A stretch of 64,000 bases of DNA from Mactromeris polynyma (lineage: Eukaryota > Mollusca > Bivalvia > Venerida > Mactridae), in contig JASFXZ010000014.1 in assembly GCA_032209605.1 (NCBI GenBank), positions 18,991,231 through 19,055,230 of the forward strand, in the 5' to 3' direction. The notes under the pieces were generated by a model. The model was not told the origin of the DNA. It was given only the letters and a program-made list of their open reading frames with translations, and made no database searches. Below are positions 1 through 13,600 of this stretch, one piece after another; positions within the stretch are counted from its first letter, which is position 1, and each line of letters opens with the position of its first letter. A program made the position numbers and the translations under genes.

Positions 1-2322
1 ATCTATAATCTGATCACCTCACAACCAAGACAGACTTCCTTCAGACCCAATGGTGGACTTGTACACAAGGTTTCACTGTACATGAGTAAATAGTTTATGC
101 TACTGATATTTTCAGTGAAGCTAAAGGTATTAATGTATTTACCATCTTGGAGAATTGACATATGTTTGCTGCTTATTTACAAATATATTAAAAGTTTTGT
201 AATGAAATATACTGGATATGTTTTCAAATTGTGTGTAATTGTAATAACAAGAAATGTGAGTTTATTATTTTTTGTTGTTATTTATCATATATATATATAG
301 AAAGGTTTTATGAACTTTGACACATTTACAGTCATTGTTTTACAAGAAAAACTGACATTATCATCTAATTAAGTTAAAAACTATCAATGATTAACAAAAC
401 ACAAACACGAGTAGTTAAAACAATAGGAAAGGATAAGACAGGAAGATGAGATGTAAAAAACTACACAAAATGAACATCACAGAGTACACTTGTCGTGGAA
501 GTATTTAGTTAAGACAAATACAATGTAGTGTTAAAAGCATACAGGTACCATATTCTTTAACTTGTAACACTACAATACTTGATATCACAGTATAATGATG
601 TATCAGCCATTCTGGATTCAATGTCAAGTTAAAGTATGGTTCAGAAATATACAATATCCAATAGTAGCAATACATGTACTTGGAAATAGTTGCATAAATG
701 TCACATAAATATTTCTAAGAGTATGTGTACAAAATTATCCATTCAATGTTACCCAACAAAGGAAGACATATTATGCGAGGGCGTTGGGTATTTAAGGCAA
801 ACCAACTAATCACTAAATATTTTTACCATTTCCATACTTATCCACAATTATCATATAGTGGATGTGATCTGTTTCTTAGCAGGGTTGGGAATAAAAGTTT
901 TTTTTTTTAAATATTCAATGCAATACATGCTTCAGTTGTAAATAATTTGAACATTAATTTTGAATATTAGTATACCTTTATAAACATTGTATTGTTTTAT
1001 TTGAAATAATAATTTGAGTCACATACACTTTAAGATTGTGAACAGTGAGAGCATACAATGGACCATCAAATAGACCACAGTCAGTATAGAGGTATTTGAT
1101 ACAGTACAGCAATAACACTTGTTTCACTGAATGCAGTATTACGACCACTCAATGTGACAATTTGATTATTTTACATGAAATGTATGACAGTAAAGGTATG
1201 TATGTAAGTAATAAATGTCAATTAAGTGACGGAAAAATAAACGATGATTTTCTCACAGTTTTGAGAACAAACTCATACTTTATCTACTGAGAACTAAAAT
1301 GTTATAGTAAAAATTAATGTATGTAACTGTTTTTTTTGGCTAAAAGTAATGAAAACAAAAGAATACATTCAGGTTTGACATAAGTGTATAGGTCACAGTG
1401 ATTGCTGTCACCAATGATAACAGCATTTATTGTGAGAAAATGTTAGTACTGACATTTAGAAATCTAAAATACTTAAACTAGCAACTTCTCTTACTGAGAT
1501 CTGGTACCCACCCAGCCTACCCGGCAACCACTTTACACGCCCACTAGCAACTTCTCATGAAGATATAAGATCTCAATTTCGCAAATAATCTCATTTGAGA
1601 TGATTTGTCTCACAAATAATTTTCAAGAAGTCATAATTTGAGAAATAGAATACACAGCCATGAAATGCCTATCATTAGACAGATCAGCACCATTATACTG
1701 GAGAAACTGATTGTTGCATGATTTTCATCATACCAGAAATGAAAAAAATCTGACTTGAAGAAATATTCCTTTTGAGAAGTTTTTGAAATAGCACTACACC
1801 ACCATGCCCTGCTATAACACAACCAGTCATGGTGAAACAATATTCATTCATCAGAAAGAGTTACAAACATCAGGTTGTTCCAACAATGACAGAAGTAGAC
1901 ACTACCAGTGATTAGCAATAGAAAAACAGCATAAGATATATACTATTTAGTAATCATAATTATATAAGCCACACAGTTGGAATTTGACCCTAGTATTCAG
2001 CAATGGGGTTTGTTCATGGATCAGGTAAATGAAGGTGAAATCTCTGACATAGAAATCATATTATAACCATACAACAGGAATCACAAATATACCATGAATC
2101 AAGGATGTCTCTGAATACAACAGTCTGATGTAGAGTGACAAATAATTTCTTACAACAACAACAGCCATAAGTCATAAACATTTCTCAAATACAAATGTGG
2201 GCAACCAATCACTCGATACTAATAAAAACTGTAATTATGTGTCATCTAGAAAAATTGGCAGTAAACAAGAAAAGTATTTTTTAAACAAACAGATCTAAAT
2301 TTAAATCACGTCAAATTCTATG
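1..2322. other. Distal part of Hip1 intron 24, no gene seen
   Basis: AT-rich sequence inside the Hip1 gene, antisense to it. I searched the minus strand for the expected THATCH exons and found none, so they must be beyond the left edge. The few small open frames have no family signal. Confidence 0.5.
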
Positions 2323-2324
2323 TA

Positions 2325-2963
2325 CAGTCGACTCTCGTTAGGATGAACTCGCTTAAGACGAATTTTCCGTTACGTTGAAGTTTTACAAAAGTCCCGATTT
2401 TATCCTTCTTTGTCTATATGAATTTCTGTCGGTTAAGACGAATTTTTGTCTCGAAGTTTTTCGTTACGTCGAAGTTTTTTCGAAGTCCCGCTTAACAAGT
2501 TCGCACCTTAAATCTATTGTTTAACACGAAGTCGGATCGTATCCTGCTGACAACAAATGTTTTCACACGTCACTGAGATGATTTACCGGTATTTTCGCAT
2601 ATTTAATTATCGATTGTTTATATAATTGAAGGATTTGTACATGTTTGCAAAATGTTAGACTACATTGTGTTAATGCAAACATGTCGAATTGTTGAACACT
2701 GTGATCAAACCGATAGTTTGTAAAACATGCCAAAATGAGTGATTTAATTGAGCGTGTACTTTAATTAAAACACGTCATCTTTAACATTTATTTTATGCAA
2801 ATGGCGATCAAACACAAAGCAGTCGTCACAAACTAGACTTTTTCTGGTAACACCACCAAAATGGCCTCCCGACGTTTACGTCGAATTTTCGTTAAGACGA
2901 ATTTTCGTTAAGACAAACTATTTCCGACGGTCCCGAAAAATTCGCCTTACCGAGAGTCGACTG
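2325..2963. mobile_element. pogo/Tigger-like MITE with TA target duplication
   Basis: The ends are inverted repeats: CAGTCGACTCTCGTTA on the left and the complement of TACCGAGAGTCGACTG on the right. A TA dinucleotide lies directly outside each end, as expected for Tc1/mariner-pogo insertions. The subterminal parts repeat a TTAAGACGAATTTT-type word several times. The 639-bp interior has no transposase frame, so it is non-autonomous. It sits in a Hip1 intron. Confidence 0.85.
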
Positions 2964-3180
2964 TATCTGCATCATCAATTATAAACAATGTCAACACACA
3001 TTTACACATGTGGTCCAATTAAGCACATAATCAACTTTGGCTGAGATTTATTAGTATTAACACACTGCCTAAATATGATTAGAATTAGCAAAGATATGAA
3101 GGTGCTTGAGTATAACAATTAAGGGTACATAACACCAGATGAACATATATTCCAATAGGTAAATACAATCATTCAAATGA

Positions 3181-3570
3181 GACAAGGATTAGTGAAGAAC
3201 TATTCATGCTTCGGTGCAAACATCTGGAATTAAGCATTTTTCATATACAAATCAAGTGCCATAACTCTGTGCCAACAATGAAGTCCCATTTGTCCAATTA
3301 TCCTACTTGAAGGAGATCATAATGTCTTACATATTCTGCCAAATCATATTTCAGACAAGTGAGGGAATGACAATTCTATTTGAAGGTGCAGGAGTGTAAA
3401 CTGTGTCAAATATGACATTTTTTATAAATCAAGGCCATAACTCTTGACCAACCACTTTAATTAATCATACATAATCACACTTGGCCAACATCCTACAGCC
3501 ATATACATTGTGCCAAACTTTAATTGAGACTGTTTCAGAAATGCGAATGCTAGAGTGTAAACAAACCAAA
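3181..3570. repeat. Dispersed repeat with two diverged internal halves
   Basis: Two blocks (about 3205-3330 and 3385-3560) share the order TCAAGNNCATAACTC, then 'cattt..ccaatta..', then a 'tgccaaa' block and a block near 'gaatg.. gtgtaaac'. They look like old tandem or nested copies of one repeat in the intron. Class unknown. Confidence 0.4.
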
Positions 3571-4450
3571 TATGGACAACATCGGTCATCCTAGAGTCCG
3601 GTTAGCCGACAAAAAAGCAAAAATCACAAAAATGTAAACATACCGTAACACCTACTATTGTTCATATTATTGCGTATTAGAGTATACCCAGTCATAGATT
3701 CTTACAAAAGCATAAAATAAGTGTATACAAGTCCAAACTACTGATGATAGTATATTGTAGATTAGAGATGTAAATTTGGATAACGTTGAGGCCTCATACC
3801 TTTGCAACATTGTGTTGATAACATTTTATCATTTTGACCAAAACAGACAAACTGTAGGGTATACCAACAGAGGTAAGCATAATACTGCAAACCCCACAAT
3901 GTTTTACAATATTTCATTTTGTGCTTTGTGGTTGGGGTCTGTCTGAGAAATTAAATAACAGCAAACAAGAAATATCTTGAAAAAAGATGGTCTGCGCAAT
4001 TTGAAGGTTAAGATTTTTTGTGCAACATAAAAAAGCCAAGATGTTACGATTGCCGGTCACTCCAGATCCAAAATGGATTTCAGTAAATTTGCTGAAATTC
4101 AGTAGATTTCGGTAAGGTAATGTACCCATCGAAAGGTTAACCAATCCTCTTCAAGGTTACAAACATTGTTCAGTTGAAGAAAAGTTGGTTGAGGGGTTAA
4201 CATATGATTTGATTAGTTTACACAACACTGATATGCAATATAACAAAGCCATGTTAGTACGGCTGTACCAAAAAACTGACCTTCTAATGTAATTGCAAGA
4301 ATGTTGACATAATCCTGCAAATTATAATAGCCAAGAAAAATATCGGCAATGCGAAAAAACGTCAAACATTATATCTGCAAAATACTTGCTTTGTCTAAAA
4401 TAATTCACCCCGCATATAGAGACATACAGCCAGGATATATCATAACTAAC

Positions 4451-4629
4451 CTGTATTTTAGATGCAGCTTGCTCGATAGCTTTACTGGTAAGCTGCATTT
4501 CACTGTCAACCATATCACCGATCTCTTCAGCTTTTACATCCATAGATTTTGGTACAAGTTCCTCAGTTAAGGCCATCATTTTCTTGATTTGTTCAAGTGT
4601 TTCACTAACTTCAGTTGTTATATTACCGC
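4451..4629 (-). CDS. HIP1: Hip1 exon 24 (start of THATCH region)
   Basis: Codons 811-870. Acceptor TTGCAG, donor CAG/GTTAGT, leaving phase 0. Contains KKMMALTEELVPKSMDVKAE followed by EEIGDMVDSEMQLTSKAIEQ, matching the vertebrate EELLPRGLDIKQEELGDLVD segment that leads into the talin-like I-LWEQ domain. This is the last exon inside the window. Confidence 0.92.
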
Positions 4630-7600
4630 CTGCAAATATGGGAATGTAATTTTTATATATAATTAAACAAATTATTTTAGAATTAATAAATCCAGCTCCG
4701 GACGAAACAAATTGATATTAAATAACACAGCCATTTTACAGGCTTGGTAATGAAATATTGGTACATATATGAAATGTAAACAGCTCAATATGCTACATCA
4801 GTAGATAACATTAAGTACAATGTCTTATTTGCCTACAGCATCATGAATGATCAAATCAATCATTGTTTGCTTCTGACACAGTTTAGGCAACCTAAATGTT
4901 TAGTAACTATTAAAATATTTAATAAAACAGAGAGTGATTTAGCATAATATAATCAATTCATTAGAAATTTGAAAACAGGTGGCCAACTTTCTTCTGATCA
5001 AAGGAACAGATATGATGTCCGATATTACTGCAAGACCAAAATGTTATGCTATTCTATAACCAATTCACTTTCTTGACATCAAAAAGAAATAATACCTTTC
5101 TCTACAGCAGTTAAAACTGACAATCCACTCTCTCCAGCAGAACGACACAAGTTTGCCAGATCATGTCCAGATTCGATTTCTGCCGTCGACTGAGACGTAG
5201 CTAAACCATGTATAACACAATCACCCAGATGATGGGAAAATCCTGTTATACACTCAACAAATTTCTCCAGGTCTGAAACAATAAAGCATCTGTTTACTAA
5301 GGAAAATCCATCCATCAAAACCTGTACTAAACATGCAGGTTTAACTGGAATGTTAACAACAAAGCTGTATACCACTGTGCTTGTAATAATTTAATGACAT
5401 GTTCTCAATATAAAACCATATAATATTTGCTTGTACAATGTGTTGCATATATTCATACATATTTGTTTTCCTACTTTAGTATTAACTTCAAATATGGTAC
5501 ATACAATGTACAGTGGTATCTATAAGAATGATGTATACCAGTAATTTAAACATGTATTATTTCTTGATTTAACAAAATGTATCTATTTATATAACTTGTA
5601 ATTATAAATCATGGGCATAATGCCTTAATTTCTAAATAAAGTATCTTATATCTTATATTATATTTATTACCTTTTCTGTCCACAGAATATATATCTTTTG
5701 CAGATTGTAATTTCTGTAAACTTGCTATCACAGGTTCGGCTCTAAGCAATAAAAACTCTGAAAAAAATACAGCATTATTAGTATACAGTTATCTATTAAA
5801 GAGAGGATTAGTGTTCTTACTGGTTCTGTTAGAGGATCTAGGAAGCAAGGCAGACAGAAGAAAAGATGACAGGACAACATTAAGCAATGGACAGGCCTTA
5901 ATTTTGCTGACTTCCATAGGGCTACAGAAGACAGGACATAGTGGAGACAGATTGTTCACAAGTCATCAATAGTGCCCCTATGACCGGCCAATTAACAGAA
6001 AATTGAAGTGGTATGGGTTTATGGGTCCTGATCTGGAATCCTTCACTGTCAATAGTGAAATTCTGCACTCACTGAATTTAGGTGCAATTCTAGTTGGTAA
6101 CCCAGAACATGTGACGTAAATAAACTTACACATACTCGAATGATGACATTATTGTAAAGCCATCAATATACAGGTGATGATATTCAAGCATGTACATCTT
6201 ATCAAGTCACAGCATCACAAAAAACATTAGAGCGCTGCTATGGAATCTACAACCTCTTCTGTAAGTGATTTGATATTATTTGCAAGCAAGACACAATATT
6301 TACTCCATAGGGCCAATTGGTTTTCATATTGCCATATGGGGCAAATATTGATTACTGTCAGTACATTGCGAGCGACATCACAAGCGACGCTTTCTGGAAA
6401 TGAATTCACTTAAGGGTGATTTCAAAAAAAATGAAGCATTTTAATAACATGCCAATATTTTTTTACTAGAAAGCTAAATTGATAAGTTAATAAGTCCTGG
6501 AGATGTGTTTCATGGTAGTTGTTTTTGATGCCGAGTTTCATCACATTAGCTTACTTCCTTAAAAAGTTGCGTTGAAAAAACATGTCAAAAAGTGTCCCAA
6601 GTGTACTGTTTAGCGTGACATTTTAACAAATGTACCAGTTTTATTATTTAATAACTTTGTAACCAGCCAAAATATAAGCAAAAGGTCTTTTTCAGACAGT
6701 AGTATGACATATTAACTATCATTTAAATAGTATGTAACCCGTCACCAAACATATTTGAATTTTACGTAAGAGTTTGAAGTTCAAAGGTACGAATACTTTT
6801 TGCAACCTATTTTCACCAGAATTGAAATATCTAGGTGCTGCTAGAGAAAGTGTTGATAATGGGGTGAGTAAATGTTGTATTTTTCAGCAGGTAAATATGT
6901 CTTCTTTATATTGTTCTAGATTTCTGTTCATCATACTATTTATTGAACTTTATGTCAGTCATATTAAATAACTACCCAAAAACTGTCCCAAGTGTACATT
7001 TTAGCATAAATGATAGATATTTTTTCTGTTCAAGTGCATTTTCAATCTTTAAGCATTTTTTTATTAAGACTATGTCCGTTTACCATCAGTTATGACGAAA
7101 TAAAGAGGATACAATATCATGTATATATTTTTCTGGCATATTTGTGTTGTCCCAAGTGTACACGAGTTTTGGCACTTTTGATTGACAGGTGTCAGCTACA
7201 AGAACTGTACACAGCATGTCATTCTGGTGCATAACAGGAAGCATGAGGGTCTAAAGTTTGTAAAGAAGAGCCTGAAGAACTGATATAATGGTAAAATAAC
7301 CTATTATTTTGTAAATATTCTAAATTCAGCTTTAAAGGAAAAAAGGAAAATCAATTATTTTTGTGGTTAGTAACTACATTTTGTTTTGTCTCTGTTTCAT
7401 TGAAAGCCAACATCCTTGTTCTTTAAATATGTTGAATGAAGAAAGTAGATGATGTCTCTGTAAGTTTTTTACATTGCACTTAAATATAACTATTGGTATT
7501 GTACACTTGGGACATAAAAATAGGGTTTTGCTCTTTACAGTTGATAATTGTCAAATATCATTTCAGAAAAAGTTTTGAATCATTAAAGATGCCTACCCTG

Positions 7601-10600
7601 AAGGTTAAATTTCCCTTTAAGAGGTTTCTAAGAAATAAAGATGTTGAAAATAGGTTGAATGACTCTGATTCAAACGGCAAATCCAAGGCTTCAGAACGAA
7701 ATAAAATAAGAGAGTACAGAAAACAGCTTAAAACAGATCCATCCCGTTATTTTTTCAATTTATTGAATTATCTGCAGAGTTTTTTTTATCAGTCATATGG
7801 AAGATTTACTCATTTATTCAGTTCTGGTTCTTTATTCATGTATTTATAAGTATTCAATATCCTAGTCACATTAAACTGCCAAAATTGCAATAACTTTTAA
7901 CTCTTTCCCTCGTACAAAAAACCTGCAGCAGACGACTTTGAAGACAAAGTAACAAAACTCCCTTTTAATAGATTTATAATTATCTAAATAAAGTTGAAAA
8001 CATTGTGACAAAAGGAGAAATTTGTCACAGTGTTTTCAAAAGTGGTCTGCTGCAAACACGTCAAAAGTCGTCTGCATGAGGGAAAGGGTTAAATAATTGC
8101 AATTCAACATGTTTGCAGGATACAACCAGAAGACTTTGTTTTGGTCAAACTATCTGATGGACGAAGGAAACAGAAACAGACATTTGTTGCAAAGGTGCTT
8201 TTATTCACATTTTTAGATTTTAGTATCAATTTATTAAATGTATAAAGCAAGGATTTGTAAAGCATTTAATATTAATTGTTTATGAGCCAGGCTAACAACT
8301 GCATTAAGAATTGATCCGGCTCTGCCTTGGCAGACACATCTGAATAGACACTTTCCTCCTCTATTGGATTTTCTGTTTTTAGAATGACTACTCTACGCAC
8401 GAATCCCCCGAAAGCAGAAAGTGTAGGCTCATTTTAACCTTAATCTTATCCAGATCAAAACTTTATACGGATGCAATAAGCCTGGTATTCTCATGTTGCG
8501 TCTCATATATATATCTACATACAGTCATAAATGCTTCTTCTTGTTTCTTTTCCATATACATAATATATAATTCCTTAAAGACATGTTTCTCTACATAATA
8601 AAACTTAAATAATAAATGTTTACATGTTATACTTTCTCAAGGTGCTACAGACCGACATTGATGATATTCAAATCAGATTTATGAAAAAGTGTCCAACGAA
8701 AGGAATGTACATGTGGCCGGAAAGGGACGATATTTCCTGGCAACCATTGTCAGACATTACCATGACGTTGAAACCGCCACAGCTAATTCCTGGGAGGGGA
8801 ATAAAACTCAAGTTCTCCTTGGATGATGTGTCAAAGTTTTGAGCTTAATAATTGTGATCTGGCTTAGGATCATATTATAGTTCAGACAATTGTGTCTAAA
8901 CATTTACAGAGACTATAAAATTTGTTAACAACAGTTAATCAGTTTATTTTTAGTAGTTTGTTCAAGTTTATAGTTTTCAGTGTTTGATTAGAATGGCATA
9001 GGTATTACTATAGCAGTTTTATGTTGGACATTTTCCGATAATGTAGAACATTTAATGTGTTCTAAAGTTTTGTCCCAAGTGTACAAATTTATGAGTATTT
9101 TATCAACTGCTATAAATAAACTCTTATTTAATCAAGAGGTATCAAATGTAAGCTTATGTGAGTATATCAGTACCAAAACAAATATGTATTGCTCCTATGT
9201 GAAAATATTACTCATTCAATTCTTTGTTAAGATAAAAATCAATCTCTTGCTTTCAGAATTAAAAAAAAATAACTTAATAATAATTTAGTTTTGCTAAATT
9301 GTATGGATATCTATTGTGAAATACCATTTACAAAAATGTACAAGTGTTTAAATTTACATATGTTTCTACAAGAACACTGAAAAAACAATTTAAATGGATA
9401 GATATTGATATGTTAGAAAATTGTCCCAAGTGTACATAATTATGTACAATGTTTAAATCACAAAAAATATGAACTCTTAAGCAATGATGTATATTTGAAA
9501 ACAAGGAACAGATTGAACATTGTTTGAAGTGTTATTTTTGTACTGTTTTAACCTGCATTGTTAATTTCTTTTTCAAATGTGTTAAACTAGAATGGTCTGA
9601 ACCTGCAAACATTAATTGTAATCTTTAATTATAAAATGTATACACAAAATATTACAAATAAAATCCCTCTTTAACACATATAAGTTATGTGTCAAATTTG
9701 AAAAATACATAACTTTGTTGAAAGTAAGCTCTGTTTATCAAAAATGTTGATTTTCCTTAAAGCAAGTTTTTGTCCCAAGTGTACTAGAAAAGCAGGAAAA
9801 AGTGCCATTTTTTAAGTCTACCTATCTTTGGTGAACTTGCACTTATAGTTATAAAACTTTTCAAATATCATGAGTATGTCATACTCTTTGCAAAACATAG
9901 AATTTTAAGTTCAAAAGTTAAAGCTAATGGTGTATAAAAAAAACATTTAGAGGTGTAGTTGTAAAAAAATAGGTATTAAAATCATAAAAATCTGTATTTT
10001 TCATTTATATTTTGGATAACAGAACATGATTTTACTTAAAAATATTGTTGAAACTATTACTTTATATATACAGGCTGCAAAAACAGTATTATGATTATTG
10101 TTTGAGATTATTTTTGTATCAAAGTTGATATATTTGTTGAAAAAAGTTCATTAAAATTTATAAAAACAGTTTGATTTTTATTTTAACTAGTCTACCTATC
10201 CACGGGCCATTTTCGTGACATAAAATTGAACATTTTAGCTAACTTCTCCACTCGAAATTATAATATTATCTTTAATTTAAAATTTTAGCAAAAAAATAAA
10301 CTTATGCTTCATTTTTTTTGAAATCACCCTTAAAGAAGAGGTTGAAAATCGTACAGCAGCGCTCATACACACATTATCATACCTGCTGTACATCTTACTG
10401 TTGTAAATGTTGGATTATGGAATTGATCTAAGGCATCCTGAATAAATGCTCGACCCTCTGCTATACTGCTACCTGTAAATATACAATCAAAATGAAGTCA
10501 ATCAGCGTGAAACATAGAAAGCAGTTACAAAGATTAATTTTAGTTGTAATAACTTGTATCACAATTGATGTAAAATAAATATGTTTAAACCAATGTTTTT

Positions 10601-13600
10601 ATTAATAAGTTCAGTTCAACCTCTCCAGAGTGGCCATTTACTGAGCAACAACCTCTCTTCAACAACAGTATCAATTTTACCTGTAGTAAGAATTTACAAT
10701 CAATTAAACCTCTCCCATGGCAACAACCTCTCAACAACAGTATCGATTTTTTCATGGTTATAAACTACTAAGCTGTCAATTTAACCATTTCATAGTAATA
10801 ACCTCTCTCAAAGGGTATTTCTCTGTATTATATCATGATACAAACGAGCATTATAGACTTACGCAGCAATCGTTTATGTAGTTCATCAATAGTATCAGAC
10901 AGTTTAGATTCCGTTGATTGTTTGTCAGCAGTCAGTTGTTCCAATTGTTGTTCTAGGTCTGCTAGCTGTTTACTTAAATCTTGTTCTGTCTGAGATTTAC
11001 TTTTTTCTGTTTCCTCTAATGACGTCTGTACAACAGAAATAACATAACTTGTCAATTATAGCTTTAAACATAGCATGGAATTTTAATGTCAAACGAGTTT
11101 GTGACCTTAAAAAACTGTTGATGTTAAGACCTAAAAATATCTGTTTCCTTACATAATATTATGCTGAAAAACAGGTTGGTAGGTAGGGATGGCATTTTTT
11201 CTAGTTCTTCTCCCAAAGATTTCATAGGGACATTAGTCACTAAATCATCATTTTTCATAGAAATAATTTAGGTCCCGGGTAAATTTTAAGGTAGGATGGG
11301 TTACAAAAAACACAACATTTGCTAGGCCTTAATAATTAGTTTTAATGTATTGTAAAGAATTAGTCAGCATAAAAACCAGACATATGTAAAAACTACAGGT
11401 ATCTTTTTAATGTTAAACTTGGAAGGAAACGTACGATGAAATGTAAGAAACATTAAACATCTTGGCCATCAAGGTCTTAGATCATGTATAAGATGGAATT
11501 AAAATAAATTAAGATTTAAATATTGAGACGAAGTAATGAAGAAATAAAACATCATTAACAAAATAGAACTCTTGCTAAACTGTACTTACTCTTAGGGAAG
11601 CAATCTGTGCTTGCAATTGTTGTTCTAAAGTCTGTTTATCTTGTCTCAATGTGTCCAAATCAGACTGTAATCCTGTAATCTGATTGGCCGATGTCTCTTC
11701 AAGCCCCGCCTTTTCTTTTGTCATTTGTTCTAACTACAAAAACAAAGGGATGGAAAATAACCGAATTCTTAGATTTAGCATGTTTTACCTGTGCACACTC
11801 ATATCATCATGAAATTAATACATGCCAGTCATACAATATTTCACATCCTGTATATTCAATGCAGGACACAGTCAGATGTTAGTACAGGCCTTGATACTCA
11901 ATATTTGTATAAGTGGAAAAATAATATTATGCAACAATGATATGTTTGCAAATTTTGCTAACTCAAGAAAGTTGTAAAAAATATCAACCAGTGTAAACTT
12001 TTTCTCTCTCAAAAAAATCCACTTATACAGTAACAACAGCAATCACTTGAAGTGGTCATACCCAATTTGGGCATTACTACTTTATTTAATTTTAAGGAGC
12101 CAAGGGCCTTTATTCTGCAATTACATATAAAATGTCATACACATCTACACTTCATTTAGATCATGTGTTTCAATATAATTGGATTCCTTTTAAATGTGGA
12201 AGTTGCCAACAGGAACCAACAGACTGTAAGATAACTCCAGTGTATGCCTCACACATTGTTAGCAGTAGTACAATGATAGAACATCTTGACCTCAATGTAA
12301 GGTGAAATATTTTACCTGCGATTGTAGTGATTGTGCAGATGTTTGTGAAGATTGAAGTTCATTCTGTAATGTCCCCTCACTGTTCTGTAGAGATTTTACC
12401 TGACTTTCTAACTCCTGTAATGTACATACATACTGGTATGATAATCTATCTAAATAGTGATTAGCAATTTATGGCAATTATAAAACAATTCCTATAATAT
12501 CAACAAGATGGCAGAGGTAACTCTAGTGGGTAAATAAAATCCCATAAACAATTGGATTTCACGGAAGACATAGTACTTATTTTTCAGAAGTAACTGTGTA
12601 TCTTTTGAGGCCCTATATATGTTAGAGTGATAAAAAACTATAGAGATGGCATGATAAATATAGGTGAACAATGGACAGTCACCAAGCATATAACAGCCCA
12701 GATGTAACTCATGGATTATACACAGAAGTAACAGTGACATTGAACAAACAATCTCAATTTTCTGTGTTTTGAAACAATGTATGGTAATGCAATATGTGAG
12801 ACAGTAATACTTGCAATATCCATACACTGAGTCTAGGGTTCAGGACATATTGTACAGACAAATCTCAGAGTCACAAGATATGGCATATAGAAAAATTCTG
12901 ATCTGTCACTTTCATCAACAAATAAATATGACCTTGGGGTAAACTGTAGCCCACATTTTTCTACAGTACGATTTAAAATTGTTTTATTTCTGATTTAAAG
13001 TGAACCTTACCTGAGCTTTCTGAACTCCTTCGTAAAATGAATCCAGCCCTGATGCCTACTCAAAGTAACAAGAACATTTAGCCATTTTATTTTAATTTAT
13101 CGTCAAATAGGGATTAATGCAGACATGCAATTTGGGAAGCATCGCTGACTGCAGACATATCATGCTTGTTCATTGGATTCCCAAAATTTGGAATGTTTCA
13201 AGCATGCTTTCTCACGGACTCCATGCTCAATGATAAGCGTTTCATACAGCATACCTGTTTCACATTTTCTAAGTCGGTATTTTTTGCCATTGTCTGTGCC
13301 AACTGTTGAGTGACTTCATCAGCTGAATTTTGTAAACTGTCTTGTACAACTTTCCTTTCATCTTCCATTCTGATCTTATTGGCTTCATTGTCCTGGTAAC
13401 AAGATGCATAAAACATGCTGACATTAAGCAACATGCATGTATACATGGAACACAGCAGGGCTTTCTCTAGGACTTTTGGTAAAATGGCCACTGGTCAAAT
13501 TTGGAATTTTGTTCAAATTAAATTGTTTACGATGTAATTTTTTCATCAATGATATTGTAGAGGAGTTTCCTCAGACTGATCTGCAGGCAATTAAACACAT

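Larger units (their letters stand above)
6593..9784. repeat. Seven copies of the 14-mer TGTCCCAAGTGTAC
   Basis: Exact copies at 6593, 6984, 7148, 9071, 9422 and 9771 on the plus strand and one on the minus strand at 7501-7514. All lie inside the TTAA element, three near each flank. Chance would give essentially none in 3.9 kb. They could be transposase-binding or regulatory words; function unknown. Confidence 0.85.
6414..10329 (+). mobile_element. TTAA-flanked DNA transposon, non-autonomous, about 3.9 kb
   Basis: Both ends begin GGGTGATTTCAAAAAAAATG and remain identical for 26 bp as an inverted repeat. TTAA stands directly outside both ends (6410-6413 and 10330-10333), and the intact MITE copies show a single TTAA at this place, so the target duplication is verified internally. 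TTAA targets are known for the piggyBac and Kolobok superfamilies; the termini do not start CCC as usual piggyBac ends do, so Kolobok or an unnamed group is possible. Inside are seven copies of TGTCCCAAGTGTAC, fragments of a spliced gene on the plus strand, and a smaller nested MITE. No transposase core was recognised. Confidence 0.85.
6228..10366. mobile_element. MITE with ATGAGCGC termini, split by a nested transposon
   Basis: Left end reads AGAGCGCTGCTATGG and then CCTCTTCTGTAAGTGA; right end is the complement of ATGAGCGCTGCTGTACGATTT followed by CCTCTTC. The same arms close the intact copies at 20254 and 24296, so this is the same family in reverse orientation. Here it is interrupted at a TTAA tetranucleotide by a 3.9-kb element. 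Only about 220 bp belong to the outer MITE itself. Confidence 0.82.

Noticed and set aside
3914..4144. Minus-strand frame where a THATCH exon was expected
   Set aside because: Its residues do not resemble the I-LWEQ region and no phase-compatible acceptor follows exon 24; the real exons are probably off the left edge.
6227..6409. 60-codon frame on the minus strand
   Set aside because: It coincides with the arm and interior of an ATGAGCGC MITE; sibling copies at 20.3 and 24.3 kb do not keep the frame.
12492..12827. 111-codon minus-strand frame
   Set aside because: It lies between Hip1 exons 17 and 18, which splice directly in frame, and has no recognisable domain.
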